The position numbers and the translations under genes are program-made. A stretch of 64,000 nucleotides of DNA, from positions 1,488,001 through 1,552,000 of the forward strand of contig NZ_CP011340.1 of the NCBI RefSeq assembly GCF_001278075.1. The letters are read 5' to 3'. The notes below the pieces were generated by a model. That model had not been told where the DNA came from and made no database searches. It worked only from the letters and a program-made list of their open reading frames with translations. Below, in pieces: positions 7,987 through 16,252 of the stretch (positions within the stretch are counted from its first letter, which is position 1; each line of letters begins with the position of its first letter). The stretch is from Streptomyces pristinaespiralis (GTDB lineage Bacteria; Actinomycetota; Actinomycetes; Streptomycetales; Streptomycetaceae).

Positions 7987-10027
7987 CAGCGCTGCTCTCC
8001 TTTACCGGGTCGTCGTGGTGTTCTCTGCTCCGCCGGGAGCTGCGCCGTGGCTCCGTCCGAGGGCCCGGCAAGGGCCGGCGCACCGGCGTCGGGGGCTGCG
8101 CGGGTGGGGTCGTCCCACAGCAGAGTGAGGGCCCGCCCGCAGTGATCGGGGTCCTGTCCCCTCGTACGCGCGTCGATGCGCAGCTTCTTCACCAGCCTTG
8201 GCAGGTCGGAGAGCGGCTGCCCCGACATCTGCTGTGCGACCGAGCGCTGGAAGCGGTCACCGGCGCACATCCCGCCGGGCCGCCCGCCGCCCGGCGGGGT
8301 GCCGGCCCCCGGTGTCTCGTTCCTTCCCCGGAGTGTTCCGGGCACGAGGTCCGGGGCCAGATGGCGGCGGGGACACCCGCGTACAGTGCGGCCTCCAACG
8401 CCAGCTTCGCCGTCCCGCTGTCGGGCTGGTAGGAGATCCCCAGGACCGACAGGGACTCGGTGCTCATGAGGGTCGCGAACATCTCGCCGATGTCGCTGTC
8501 GTCGTGGCAGTCGACCCAGTCGACGATCGCGACGTCCTCGTGCGCCCCGGACTGGAGGCGTCTCCACCGGCTCACCCAGTTCCCGTGGGTCACCGGCGCC
8601 CGGTCCGACGCGCGCAGCACGACGACGAACATGGTTCCCAGCGGGGCCCAGGCATTGCCGAGATCCCATTCGTCCACCATCGCCTTGGCCAGCAGCGGAG
8701 TCGGCAGAGCGAATTCGATCACCAGGTTCTCTGCGTACTCCCGCATCTGCGCCACCGTCTGCGGCAGCATCTTGCGCACGTGGTCGCGCGCCTGACTGAA
8801 CGTCAGTCCGGTGTCGAGACAGAGGACAGGCACGGACTCGCCGCTCGTGTCGGTGCGCTTCCACATGCTGAGCAGGTAGCGACGCCGGTTGGACCCGAGC
8901 GGGGACAGCCGGACCTCGATGGACGAGTAGCGGGGTCCCCGCACCGGCTGCGAACCGACGGTCTCCTCGGGGGGTGTGTAGGGCTGCCCCAGCCGTGACG
9001 CGATGGCGGCGGGCAGGTCCCGGATCCGGTCGGGGACCCCCGTCGTCCCCGCCGGGTCGATCCGTCCCTGGTGGCCGCGGGACCCACGGGCCTGCTCGGC
9101 CCTGACCAGTTCGACGAGACGCACCAGTGGATGGACCGCTCCCAGTTGGGCGGGCTGCGCATCGGCGCATTCACGGACCAGCGCCGTGAAGTCCTCCAGA
9201 GGCTTGTCCGGTGCACGACCGAGTCTGCCGACCGCCTGCCAGTACAGCGCGTTGGGGTCCATGCCCAGCCCGGCGGCGGCAGCCACCAGTTCGCGGCGTT
9301 CCGCGTGCGACAGCAGCCGGCGATGAGCGGACTCGTGCCGCAGCTCTGTGACCAGGTCCCACAAGTGGTCGTCCGGCCGGTCCGCGTGCTGGTTGTCGGC
9401 CCACACGTCGGGGAAGCGATCGCGGACGGCGGAGGCGGGCAGCGCGAGCCCGCCCAGGTCCCAGCCGTCCTTGCGTGTTGTCGTGACCAGCCCCACGACC
9501 CGCCCCAACGTCGGGTCCAGCAAAGGCCCTCCGGACATTCCCGGGGCCAGCTCCCCGCCCTTGACCTTCAGCATCTCGTGGCCGTCATATGTGTGCGGTG
9601 ATTCGAACTCGACGGTTGCACCGCCCAGTTGGGGACTGCCGCGTTCGTACACGGCACTGAAGCCCGCGGCGTAGAGCCGGCTCCCGAGCGCGGGGACGGC
9701 ATCCGACAAAGGTAGCCACGAGTGGCCCCGCGGCGGTTCCGGCAACGTGATCACGGCAAGGTCCGGGTAGCGCCAGAGGCGCTCACCTTGGTGCTCGGCC
9801 GGCTCTGCCCGCACCGTCCCGTCGTAGTACCCGCCCGCCCACTGCACCCGGACACGGTCGGCGGTGCGGACGGAGCCCGAGCCGGCGCCCGCCGGGCTCA
9901 CGACATGGGCGCAGGTGAGCACACGTCCCGGCGCGGCCAGGAACCCTGTTCCGCCACGAATACCGTCGCCGCGCACGCGGACGACGAACTGCCCTACGAG
10001 GGTGAGGAACGATCCCAAGGCGTCCAA
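7983..10027 (-). CDS. Trypsin-like serine protease with VMAP-C domain (apparent frameshift)
   Basis: The N-terminus is a complete trypsin-like domain: catalytic His41 (TCAHVV), Asp89 (YPDLAVITL) and Ser165 (GMSGGPLL). A helical effector-associated-type region (about 195-320) follows, then a VMAP-C region from about 360. The first frame ends out of family at 8189. The conserved family ending, SDLPRLVKKLRIDA and LTLLWDDPTR, continues in another minus-strand frame that stops at 7983, overlapping the ATPase start. One missing base in the G/C-rich stretch near 8280-8345 would restore one 681-residue protein. It could be an assembly error or a real inactivating mutation. The TTG start at 10027 lies 6 nt after the Trypco1 stop. 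It is the likely effector of the system. Confidence 0.82.
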
Positions 10028-10033
10028 GTGCGT

Positions 10034-10387
10034 TCACTGCCCGGCCGTGGGTGCGTCCTTGTGCCATTCGAGACGCACACGGATGGTTGCCTTCGCTTCC
10101 GAGTCGACCAGCAGACACACCATGCGTGAGCCCTTGAGCGCCATTTCGAAACCGAGCTCGACCTCGGCCACATCCGGTGCCGCCGCTTCGAGCGCGCGGT
10201 GGACTTCTGCGGCGACACCGCGGATCGTGCTGCTGACCGCGGAGAAACTCAATGCCTCGCGCAACCCGACGTTGGCCGGCCCCTCGTCGAAGTCCTCTGC
10301 TGCCGTGTCGCCGTGAACCTGGCCCGCCCTGACCAGTACCGTGCCTCCGCCGGGCAGGTCCAGTTCGACGATCTCGGCATCCTTCAC
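10034..10387 (-). CDS. Trypco1 (CU044_2847-type) trypsin-co-occurring protein
   Basis: A 117-residue soluble protein beginning V-KDAEIVELDLPGGGTVLVRAGQ and ending with FEMALKGSRMVCLLVDSEAKATIRVRLEW. The predicted beta-rich N-terminus, central helix (STIRGVAAEVHRALEAAAPD) and two C-terminal strands match the trypsin-co-occurring domain 1 family, which is regularly encoded next to trypsin-like effectors in VMAP systems. The GTG start at 10387 is chosen because GGGGAG lies just upstream (10390-10396 complement). It is the first gene of the operon, followed after 6 nt by the protease gene. Biochemical function is unknown; an adaptor or inhibitor of the protease is a reasonable guess. Confidence 0.85.
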   Translation of the reverse strand: MKDAEIVELDLPGGGTVLVRAGQVHGDTAAEDFDEGPANVGLREALSFSAVSSTIRGVAAEVHRALEAAAPDVAEVELGFEMALKGSRMVCLLVDSEAKATIRVRLEWHKDAPTAGQ

Positions 10388-10600
10388 TGATCTCCCCCTC
10401 GACACAGCGGGCCACCGGAGCAGGTGGTCGTCCGGATGATTGTGGCGCATGGAGGTCGACCGAGTGGGCCGGTTGGCCGGATACGGGAGGGCGGCGCCGG
10501 CCGCCCGGCGTCGCGGCCGACGGGCGGTGGAGGACCGGTGGACGGTGGGCGACCGGTGGACGGGCGCGGACGCTTCCGGCCCGCGCGAGGACGGGCGGGT

Positions 10601-10613
10601 TAGCCTCTGCCGC
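10601..10613 (+). promoter_or_regulatory. Candidate -10 element for a leaderless LysR transcript
   Basis: TAGCCT at 10601-10606 ends 7 nt before the ATG at 10614, and no Shine-Dalgarno sequence lies between them. This is the usual arrangement of a leaderless Streptomyces transcript starting at or next to the A of the start codon. No convincing -35 hexamer is visible. The rest of the 226-bp divergent gap to the Trypco1 gene holds a 13-bp direct repeat (10533-10545 and 10551-10563). Confidence 0.45.
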
Positions 10614-11486
10614 ATGTACGACCCCACCCAGCTCCGCACCTTCCTGGCCGTGGCCCAGACGCTGAACTTCACCCAGGCCGCGCGCCGGCTGGGGCTGCGC
10701 CAGTCGACGGTCAGCCAGCATGTGCGCCGGCTGGAGGACGCCACCGGCCGTCCGCTGTTCAGCCGGGACACCCACAGCGTGGAACTGACGGAGGACGGCG
10801 AGGCCATGCTCGGCTTCGCCCGCACGATCCTCCAGGCACAGGAGCGCGCCGCCGCCTACTTCACGGGCACCCGGCTCCGCGGGCGGCTGCGGTTCGGCGC
10901 GTCGGAGGACTTCGTACTGACCCGGCTGCCGGAGATCCTCGAGGCGTTCCGCCGCGACCATCCCGAGGTGGACCTCGAACTCACCGTGGAGCTGTCGGGC
11001 ACCCTGCACAAGCGGCTGGAGGCGGGCCGGCTGGACCTGGTGCTCGCCAAGCGGGGCCCCGGCGCCACCCACGGCGAGCTGGTCTGGCGGGACCGCATGG
11101 TGTGGATCTCGGCCGAGGGGCTGCGGGTGGATCCGGAGCGCCCGTTGCCGCTGATCCTCTTCCCGCCGCCGGCCGTCACCCGGGCGCGCGCCCTGGAGGT
11201 GCTCGAACAGTCGGGCCGGTCCTGGCGCATCGCCTGCACGAGCGGCAGCCTCAGCGGGCTGGTGGCCGCCGCCCGCGCCGGTCTGGGCGTGATGGCCCAC
11301 ACCCGCGGCCTGATCCCGCCCGGGCTCGTGACGGTGCCGGACCGGGCGGGGCTGCCCGAGCTGGGCACCGTCGACTTCGTGCTTCTCCAGGGTCGTCGCA
11401 GGGACGCCGCCAAGGAGGCCGCCGAGGCGCTGGCGGCCTCGCTGCTGGCGGCGGGCGACCGGCTGCACGGTCCCGTGCCCGGCTGA
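10614..11486 (+). CDS. LysR-family transcriptional regulator
   Basis: A 290-residue LysR-type regulator. The winged HTH fills residues about 3-62 (LRTFLAVAQTLNFTQAARRLGLRQSTVSQHVRRLE), followed by the linker helix and a periplasmic-binding-like effector domain starting near LRGRLRFGASEDF. The ATG at 10614 is supported by the TAGCCT element upstream; an open frame extends 5' but has no better start. It is transcribed away from the VMAP operon. SBF-like symporters and LysR regulators are often neighbours in Streptomyces, so this may be the regulator of the symporter at 984-2027, now separated from it by the VMAP cassette. That link is inference. Confidence 0.9.
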   Translation: MYDPTQLRTFLAVAQTLNFTQAARRLGLRQSTVSQHVRRLEDATGRPLFSRDTHSVELTEDGEAMLGFARTILQAQERAAAYFTGTRLRGRLRFGASEDFVLTRLPEILEAFRRDHPEVDLELTVELSGTLHKRLEAGRLDLVLAKRGPGATHGELVWRDRMVWISAEGLRVDPERPLPLILFPPPAVTRARALEVLEQSGRSWRIACTSGSLSGLVAAARAGLGVMAHTRGLIPPGLVTVPDRAGLPELGTVDFVLLQGRRRDAAKEAAEALAASLLAAGDRLHGPVPG

Positions 11487-11792
11487 CCACGGCGGCGGCC
11501 CCGGCGAAGGACCGAGGTGCACCGCAAACGCGACGGAAGCGTTCCCTCCGGTACGGACCGGGACAGCCGCCCGTAGAGCGGCGGTGATCACGCCGTACAG
11601 ATTCCGTGGAGATTGGGGGCCGCACTCCTTACCGACGGGTCAGTATTCCGCTCCCGTGCGGTCGTCCGCTCCCCGCTCACCACCGCTGACCTGTGTCTAC
11701 GTCTTTTGTCCACAGTGGACGAGGACCCTCCCGCCCGATGAAATCGTGGGGTACGGTCACGGCGCTGTGCGGAGCGCCACAAGGAGCAGCCA
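11487..11792. promoter_or_regulatory. Intergenic region upstream of the acyl-CoA ligase with a 13-bp palindrome
   Basis: A 306-bp stretch without a supportable gene. GTCCAC-A-GTGGAC at 11708-11720 is a perfect 6-bp inverted repeat around one base, about 70 bp upstream of the ligase start, and is a possible operator. TACGGT near 11752 could be a -10 element. AAGGAG at 11781-11786 is the ribosome-binding site that selects the TTG start at 11793. Confidence 0.35.
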
Positions 11793-13616
11793 TTGCGCGA
11801 GTTCACTGTCCCACCCCTGGCCGCGGCGCCTCAGGTCGGCGGACTTGCGGACGCGGTCTTCGACCATGCCTTCGACGACCCCGACCACGTCGCGCTCGGC
11901 CGCAAGGACAGTGAGGGCCGCTGGCAGGACGTGACGTCGGCGCAGTTCCGCGACGAGGTGCTGGCCCTCGCCAAGGGGCTGCTCGCGCACGGCGTCCGGT
12001 TCGGCGACCGGGTCGCCCTGATGTGCCGGACGCGCTACGAGTGGACGCTGTTCGACTTCGCGCTGTGGACCGTCGGCGCCCAGTCCGTGCCGTTGTACCC
12101 GACGTCGTCCGCCGAGCAGGTCTTCTGGATGCTGCACGACTCCGAGGTCTCCGCGTGCATGGTCGAGTACGAGGACCACGCCATGACGATCGGTTCGGTG
12201 ATCGACCGGCTGCCGCTGATGAAGCGGCTGTGGCAGCTGGACGCGGGCGCGGTGGAGGAACTGGTCGCGGCGGGCGCGCACATCGACGACGACGTGGTGC
12301 ACCGGCACCGGCGTGCGGTGACGCCCGACTCGGTGGCGACGATCATCTACACGTCGGGCACCACGGGCCGTCCCAAGGGCTGCGTGATCACCCACTCGAA
12401 CTTCATGTTCGAGGCGGACACGATGATCGGCCGGTGGGAGCCGGTGTTCCACTCCAAGGCGGGCGACGAGGCCTCCACCCTGCTGTTCCTGCCGCTGTCG
12501 CACGTCTTCGGCCGGATGGTCGAGGTGGCCGCGATCCGCGGGCGGGTCAAACTGGGCCACCAGCCGGTGCTCCAGGCGAGCGCGCTGCTGCCCGACCTGG
12601 CCGCCTTCCGGCCCTCGTTCATCCTGGCCGTCCCGTACATCTTCGAGAAGGTCTTCAACGCCGCCCGCCGCAAGGCGGAGAGCGCCGGCAAGGCGGGGGC
12701 CTTCGACAAGGCGGTCGAGGTGGCCGTGAAGTACGCGGAGGCTCTGGAGCACCGGGCCTTCGGGCTCGGCCCGGGCCCCTCGGCCGGTCTGCGGATGCAG
12801 CATCAGCTCTTCGAGAAGCTGGTGTACGGGAAGGTCCGCGACGCGATGGGCGGCCGGGTGCGCCACGCGATGTCCGGCGGCTCCGGCATGGACCGGCGGC
12901 TCGGTCTGTTCTTCGAGGGTGCGGGGGTCACGATCTTCGAGGGCTACGGGCTCACCGAGTCGACGGCCGCCGCCACCGCGAACCCGCCGGAGCGCACCCG
13001 TTACGGCACCGTGGGCCTGCCCATCCCCGGTACGACCGTGCACATCGCGGAGGACGGCGAGGTGTGGCTGCACGGGGGGAACATCTTCCAGGGGTACCTG
13101 GGCGACCCGAAGGCCACCGACGCCGTGCTGCACGACGGCTGGCTCGCCACCGGCGACCTGGGCGCGCTCGACGAGGACGGCTATCTGACCATCACCGGGC
13201 GGAAGAAGGAGATCCTGGTGACCTCCGGCGGCAAGAGCGTCTCGCCCGCCGGCCTGGAGGAACGGGTGCGCGCGCACCCCCTGGTGGCGCAGTGCATCGT
13301 CGTCGGCAACGACCGGCCCTACATCGCGGCGCTCGTGACCCTGGACCAGGAGGCGGTCGAGCACTGGCTGGCCATCCAGGGCAGGCCGCTGCTGCCGCCC
13401 GCCGAGATGGTGCGCGACCCGGACCTGGAGATGGAGATCCGCCGCGCGGTGGTCGCCGCGAACACCCTGGTCTCCAAGTCCGAGTCGATCCGTACGTTCC
13501 GGATCCTGGCGCATCCCTTCAGCGAGGAGCACGGGCTGCTGACGCCGTCGCTGAAGCTGAAGCGGAAGGCGATCGAGAACGCCTACTCCGCCGAGGTGGA
13601 CGCCCTCTACGGCTGA
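11793..13616 (+). CDS. Long-chain fatty-acid--CoA ligase (AMP-dependent synthetase)
   Basis: A 607-residue ANL-superfamily enzyme that adenylates a fatty acid and transfers it to CoA. The phosphate-binding motif YTSGTTGRPKG lies near residues 187-197. The adenine/acyl motif is GYGLTEST, the hinge region is TGDLGALDEDGYLTITGRKKE, and the catalytic-lysine region is followed by VTSGGKSVSP. Length and motifs fit the FadD15-like group of actinobacterial long-chain acyl-CoA synthetases. The start is TTG because AAGGAG sits 6 nt upstream. It converges on the next gene with only 7 bp between stops. Likely role: feeding exogenous or recycled fatty acids into beta-oxidation or lipid synthesis. Confidence 0.93.
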   Translation: MREFTVPPLAAAPQVGGLADAVFDHAFDDPDHVALGRKDSEGRWQDVTSAQFRDEVLALAKGLLAHGVRFGDRVALMCRTRYEWTLFDFALWTVGAQSVPLYPTSSAEQVFWMLHDSEVSACMVEYEDHAMTIGSVIDRLPLMKRLWQLDAGAVEELVAAGAHIDDDVVHRHRRAVTPDSVATIIYTSGTTGRPKGCVITHSNFMFEADTMIGRWEPVFHSKAGDEASTLLFLPLSHVFGRMVEVAAIRGRVKLGHQPVLQASALLPDLAAFRPSFILAVPYIFEKVFNAARRKAESAGKAGAFDKAVEVAVKYAEALEHRAFGLGPGPSAGLRMQHQLFEKLVYGKVRDAMGGRVRHAMSGGSGMDRRLGLFFEGAGVTIFEGYGLTESTAAATANPPERTRYGTVGLPIPGTTVHIAEDGEVWLHGGNIFQGYLGDPKATDAVLHDGWLATGDLGALDEDGYLTITGRKKEILVTSGGKSVSPAGLEERVRAHPLVAQCIVVGNDRPYIAALVTLDQEAVEHWLAIQGRPLLPPAEMVRDPDLEMEIRRAVVAANTLVSKSESIRTFRILAHPFSEEHGLLTPSLKLKRKAIENAYSAEVDALYG

Positions 13617-13623
13617 GCGGGCC

Positions 13624-14400
13624 TCAGACGAGCTGGTAGGCCCGCATACGGGTGAGCAGCATGTGGCAGTTCTGCAGGGAGCCCGAGGTGTCGCCGAGCG
13701 AGCGGTAGATGCCCCACTTGGGGCGCACCCGGTCGGCGAGGAAGGTGTCGACGCCCGACCTCGACGTGTCGATCACCGTGGCGCCGCCGCTCTTGAGGAT
13801 CCAGCGGACGGTGCCGGACGTGCCGTCGCCGATCTTCATCCGGAGGTCGACGTCGGTCCACCTGTCGTGGAGGGGCCCGAGGTCGGTACGGCCCACGAGG
13901 ACGTCACCGGTGAACACCTTGAGCTCGATGGTCTGCACGCCGCCGACGCGCCGCAGCGACTGGACGACGATCGGCGAGGTGCCGGTGCCCGGCTGCTTCA
14001 TCTGCATGATGTGGGTGAAGGTGGTGGTCGCCTTGAGGGAGCTGGGCAGGAACATCGAGTAGGTGATCCGCCAGGTCTGTCCGGACGTCCAGCGCAGGTA
14101 GGAGTCGCCGTCGCGGCAGCCGGTGACCTCCTGGCGCTGCCGGTCGGTACTCGTGTCGCGGTCGACCGTGTGCATGGTGAAGCGGAAGTTGTCGCCCTCG
14201 GTGCGGATGTGGGGCGCGCCGGACGGGTGGGAGCCGGCGCGGTCGTCCTCGATCGTCTCGAAGGCCCGGAGGCCGTCGCGGCTCGCGGAGGGCGACCAGC
14301 GCAGTTGCCAGGAGGCGGCGCTCGCAGGGGTCGCGGGCAGTCCGGCCGCGACCGCGCCGCCGAGTGCCGCGCCGAGCACCGCCCTGCGGGATGCGTTCAT
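13624..14400 (-). CDS. Secreted polysaccharide-lyase-like (heparin lyase I family) protein
   Basis: A 258-residue exported protein. The N-terminus MNASRRAVLGAALGGAVAAGLPATPASA is a Tat-like signal (S-R-R-A-V-L-G then hydrophobic core, cleavage after ASA). The mature part is beta-rich, with DNFRFTMHTVDRD, RQRQEVTG, WRITYSMFLP, FTHIMQMKQPG and PKWGIYRS, the pattern of jelly-roll polysaccharide lyases of the heparin lyase I-like group, many of which are annotated in Streptomyces only as Tat signal proteins. Substrate unknown. The ATG at 14400 is chosen over upstream starts because GGAAGG precedes it by 9 nt and the signal peptide starts there. Confidence 0.75.
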   Translation of the reverse strand: MNASRRAVLGAALGGAVAAGLPATPASAASWQLRWSPSASRDGLRAFETIEDDRAGSHPSGAPHIRTEGDNFRFTMHTVDRDTSTDRQRQEVTGCRDGDSYLRWTSGQTWRITYSMFLPSSLKATTTFTHIMQMKQPGTGTSPIVVQSLRRVGGVQTIELKVFTGDVLVGRTDLGPLHDRWTDVDLRMKIGDGTSGTVRWILKSGGATVIDTSRSGVDTFLADRVRPKWGIYRSLGDTSGSLQNCHMLLTRMRAYQLV

Positions 14401-14723
14401 GTGGATGGTCCTTCCGTTCGGGAGAGGTGGCCGGGAACGGCCGGCAGCACGCTCTCCTCCCTGGTCCTCCATGGCGTGGACCTGCCTTCCTGAGGGGTGG
14501 GGGGTCAGGAGTGCCGCTGGACCGGGCACATCGAAACGGAGTTCATGTCGATGTGCATCGTTCAGGCATGTGAAGGAGAGTCCCGCGTCGACGTGCTGCG
14601 GTCAACGGTCCGGACCGAGGAGGACGGAGCGGTATCGCGCCAACTTCGAAGGCGGGAATGCGTCCACGGGGATGATCGTTGACCATGGGAGTACCCAACC
14701 GACGACGTAAGGATCGACCGCTC
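14401..14723. other. Divergent intergenic region without a recognisable gene
   Basis: A 323-bp gap between the divergently transcribed lyase-like and aldo/keto reductase genes. It must hold both promoters. I see the ribosome-binding sites at its two ends (GGAAGG on the minus strand near 14410, AAGGA at 14709-14713 on the plus strand) but no convincing palindrome, terminator or small ORF. Confidence 0.4.
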
Positions 14724-15554
14724 GTGAGCAAGGTCCCCTTCATCACCCTCAACAACGGCGTCGCGATGCCGCAACTCGGCTTCGGTGTCTGGCAGGTGCC
14801 CGACGACGAAGCGGCGCAGACGGTCACCACCGCCCTGGAGGCGGGCTACCGCAGCATCGACACCGCCGCCATCTACGGGAACGAAGCGGGCACCGGCAAG
14901 GCCGTCACCGGCTCCGGGATCGCCCGCGAGGAGCTGTTCGTCACCACCAAGCTGTGGAACTCCGAGCAGGGGTACGACTCGACCCTGCGCGCCTTCGACG
15001 CCTCGCTCGGCAAGCTCGGCCTCGACTACGTCGACCTGTACCTCATCCACTGGCCGATGCCGGCCGAGGGCACCTTCGTGGACACGTACAAGGCCTTCGA
15101 GAAGATCCTCGCCGACGGCCGCGCCAAGAGCATCGGCGTGTCCAATTTCCGTACGGAGGACCTCGAGCGTCTCATCGGCGAGACGTCCGTCGTCCCCGCG
15201 GTGAACCAGGTCGAGCTCCACCCGCAGCTCCAGCAGTCCGAGCTCAAGGAATTCCACGCGAAGCACGGCATCGCCACCGAGGCGTGGTCCCCGCTCGGCC
15301 AGGGCAAGGACCTCCTCCAGGCGCCCACGGTCGTCGCGGTCGCCCGCAAGCACGACCGCACACCCGCCCAGGTGGTGCTGCGCTGGCACCTCCAGGTGGG
15401 GAACGTGGTCATCCCCAAGTCCGTGACCCCGTCCCGGATCCAGGAGAACATCGACGTGTTCGACTTCGAGCTCGACGCCGACGACCTGGCGGCGTTCACC
15501 GCCCTGGACGAGGGCCGGCGGCTCGGTCCGGACCCGGCGGACGTCAACTCCTGA
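14724..15554 (+). CDS. Aldo/keto reductase (AKR5-like)
   Basis: A 276-residue NADPH-dependent reductase with the complete catalytic tetrad: Asp46 (SIDTAAIYGNE), Tyr51, Lys76 (TTKLWN) and His109 (YLIHWP). The cofactor-binding end IPKSVTPSRIQENIDVFDFEL is also present. Length and motifs resemble 2,5-diketo-D-gluconate reductase-type enzymes, which reduce assorted aldehydes and ketones; the physiological substrate is unknown. The GTG at 14724 is chosen because AAGGA lies 10-11 nt upstream and the family N-terminus begins there; an in-frame start upstream would add an atypical basic tail. Strong tandem hairpins follow the gene. Confidence 0.93.
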   Translation: MSKVPFITLNNGVAMPQLGFGVWQVPDDEAAQTVTTALEAGYRSIDTAAIYGNEAGTGKAVTGSGIAREELFVTTKLWNSEQGYDSTLRAFDASLGKLGLDYVDLYLIHWPMPAEGTFVDTYKAFEKILADGRAKSIGVSNFRTEDLERLIGETSVVPAVNQVELHPQLQQSELKEFHAKHGIATEAWSPLGQGKDLLQAPTVVAVARKHDRTPAQVVLRWHLQVGNVVIPKSVTPSRIQENIDVFDFELDADDLAAFTALDEGRRLGPDPADVNS

Positions 15555-15599
15555 GCGGCCCGCGCGCGCGGGCACGAGGAGACTTCGGGAGCGGTGGAC

Positions 15600-15637
15600 G
15601 GCGGGCCGGGGAACCGGCCCGCCGTTCGCTGTCGAAC
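15600..15637 (+). terminator. Tandem-hairpin terminator after the aldo/keto reductase
   Basis: GGCGGGCCGG (15600-15609) and CCGGCCCGCC (15614-15623) form a perfect 10-bp stem with a GGAA tetraloop. A second hairpin, GTTCG-CTGT-CGAAC (15624-15637), follows immediately. There is no U-tract, as is common for Streptomyces terminators. Confidence 0.7.
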
Positions 15638-15730
15638 GGCGGGACACGTTCATGACGGCCCGTTGTCGGTGGCGGGTGCGACGATGATCCCCGCCTCCCA
15701 CCCGGAGGCGCCGGACGGGAGGCGGGGAGC

Positions 15731-16189
15731 GTGAACGGGCCACTTGAGCCAGGGGTCTACCTGGTGCGCAACGTCGGCAGCGGACTGCTGCTGGAGGTGT
15801 TCGGGGGACGCCGCGGCAGCGGGGTCAACGTCCAGCAGGGCAAGGAGAACGGCTCGCCCGCCCAGCAGTGGCGTATCGAGCCCGTGCTGGGCGGCAACGG
15901 CCTGTACCACTTCGTCAACGTGGCGGGCGGCAAACGCCTCGACGTGGCGAACGCCTCCACGGAGAACGGCGCCAACGTCCAGCAGTGGAGGGCGAACAAC
16001 TTCGGCGCCCAGGAGTGGATCGTCGAACAGCACCTCGACTCGCCGGGCACGGTGACGATCGTCAGCTTCATCAGCGGACTGCTGCTGGAGGTGGCCGGCG
16101 GCTCGGTCGAGGACGGGGCGAACGTCCAGCAGTGGGAGGACACCGACTCCCCCGGCCAGTGGTGGCGGTTGGAGCCGGTGCACTCCTGA
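15731..16189 (+). CDS. RICIN-type beta-trefoil lectin domain protein
   Basis: A 152-residue single-domain beta-trefoil. Three subdomains each carry a sugar-binding-type motif: GLLLEVFGG...VNVQQG, KRLDVANAS...NVQQW and GLLLEVAGG...NVQQW, with W-R-[IL]-EP strands ending the repeats. No signal peptide is visible, which is unusual because most Streptomyces RICIN modules are appended to secreted glycosidases; this one appears cytoplasmic or exported by another route. GTG at 15731 has a purine-rich GGGAGG about 8 nt upstream. It is flanked by hairpin terminators on both sides, so it is probably monocistronic. Confidence 0.88.
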   Translation: MNGPLEPGVYLVRNVGSGLLLEVFGGRRGSGVNVQQGKENGSPAQQWRIEPVLGGNGLYHFVNVAGGKRLDVANASTENGANVQQWRANNFGAQEWIVEQHLDSPGTVTIVSFISGLLLEVAGGSVEDGANVQQWEDTDSPGQWWRLEPVHS

Positions 16190-16191
16190 CA

Positions 16192-16233
16192 GGCCGGCCC
16201 CGGGCCGGCCGCATCGCGGCGCCCGGGCCGGCC
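16192..16233. terminator. Bidirectional GC-rich hairpin between convergent genes
   Basis: GGCCGGCCC at 16192-16200 pairs with GGGCCGGCC at 16225-16233. The left arm can alternatively pair with GGGCCGGCC immediately beside it. The element lies just after the lectin stop (16189) and before the minus-strand methyltransferase stop (16253), where a two-way terminator is expected. Confidence 0.55.
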
Positions 16234-16252
16234 TTCGTGTCCCGCGCCCGGC

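Noticed and set aside
8189..8345. C-terminal end of the first protease frame (GTRHRGPAPRRAAGG and on) as a genuine protein tail
   Set aside because: It is Arg/Ala/Ser-rich frameshift sequence, while the conserved VMAP-C ending lies in the other frame and meets the ATPase start exactly.
10440..10613. Upstream extension of the LysR frame to 10440
   Set aside because: The added residues are Arg/Gly-rich without similarity, there is no ribosome-binding site, and a -10-like element sits 7 nt before the ATG at 10614.
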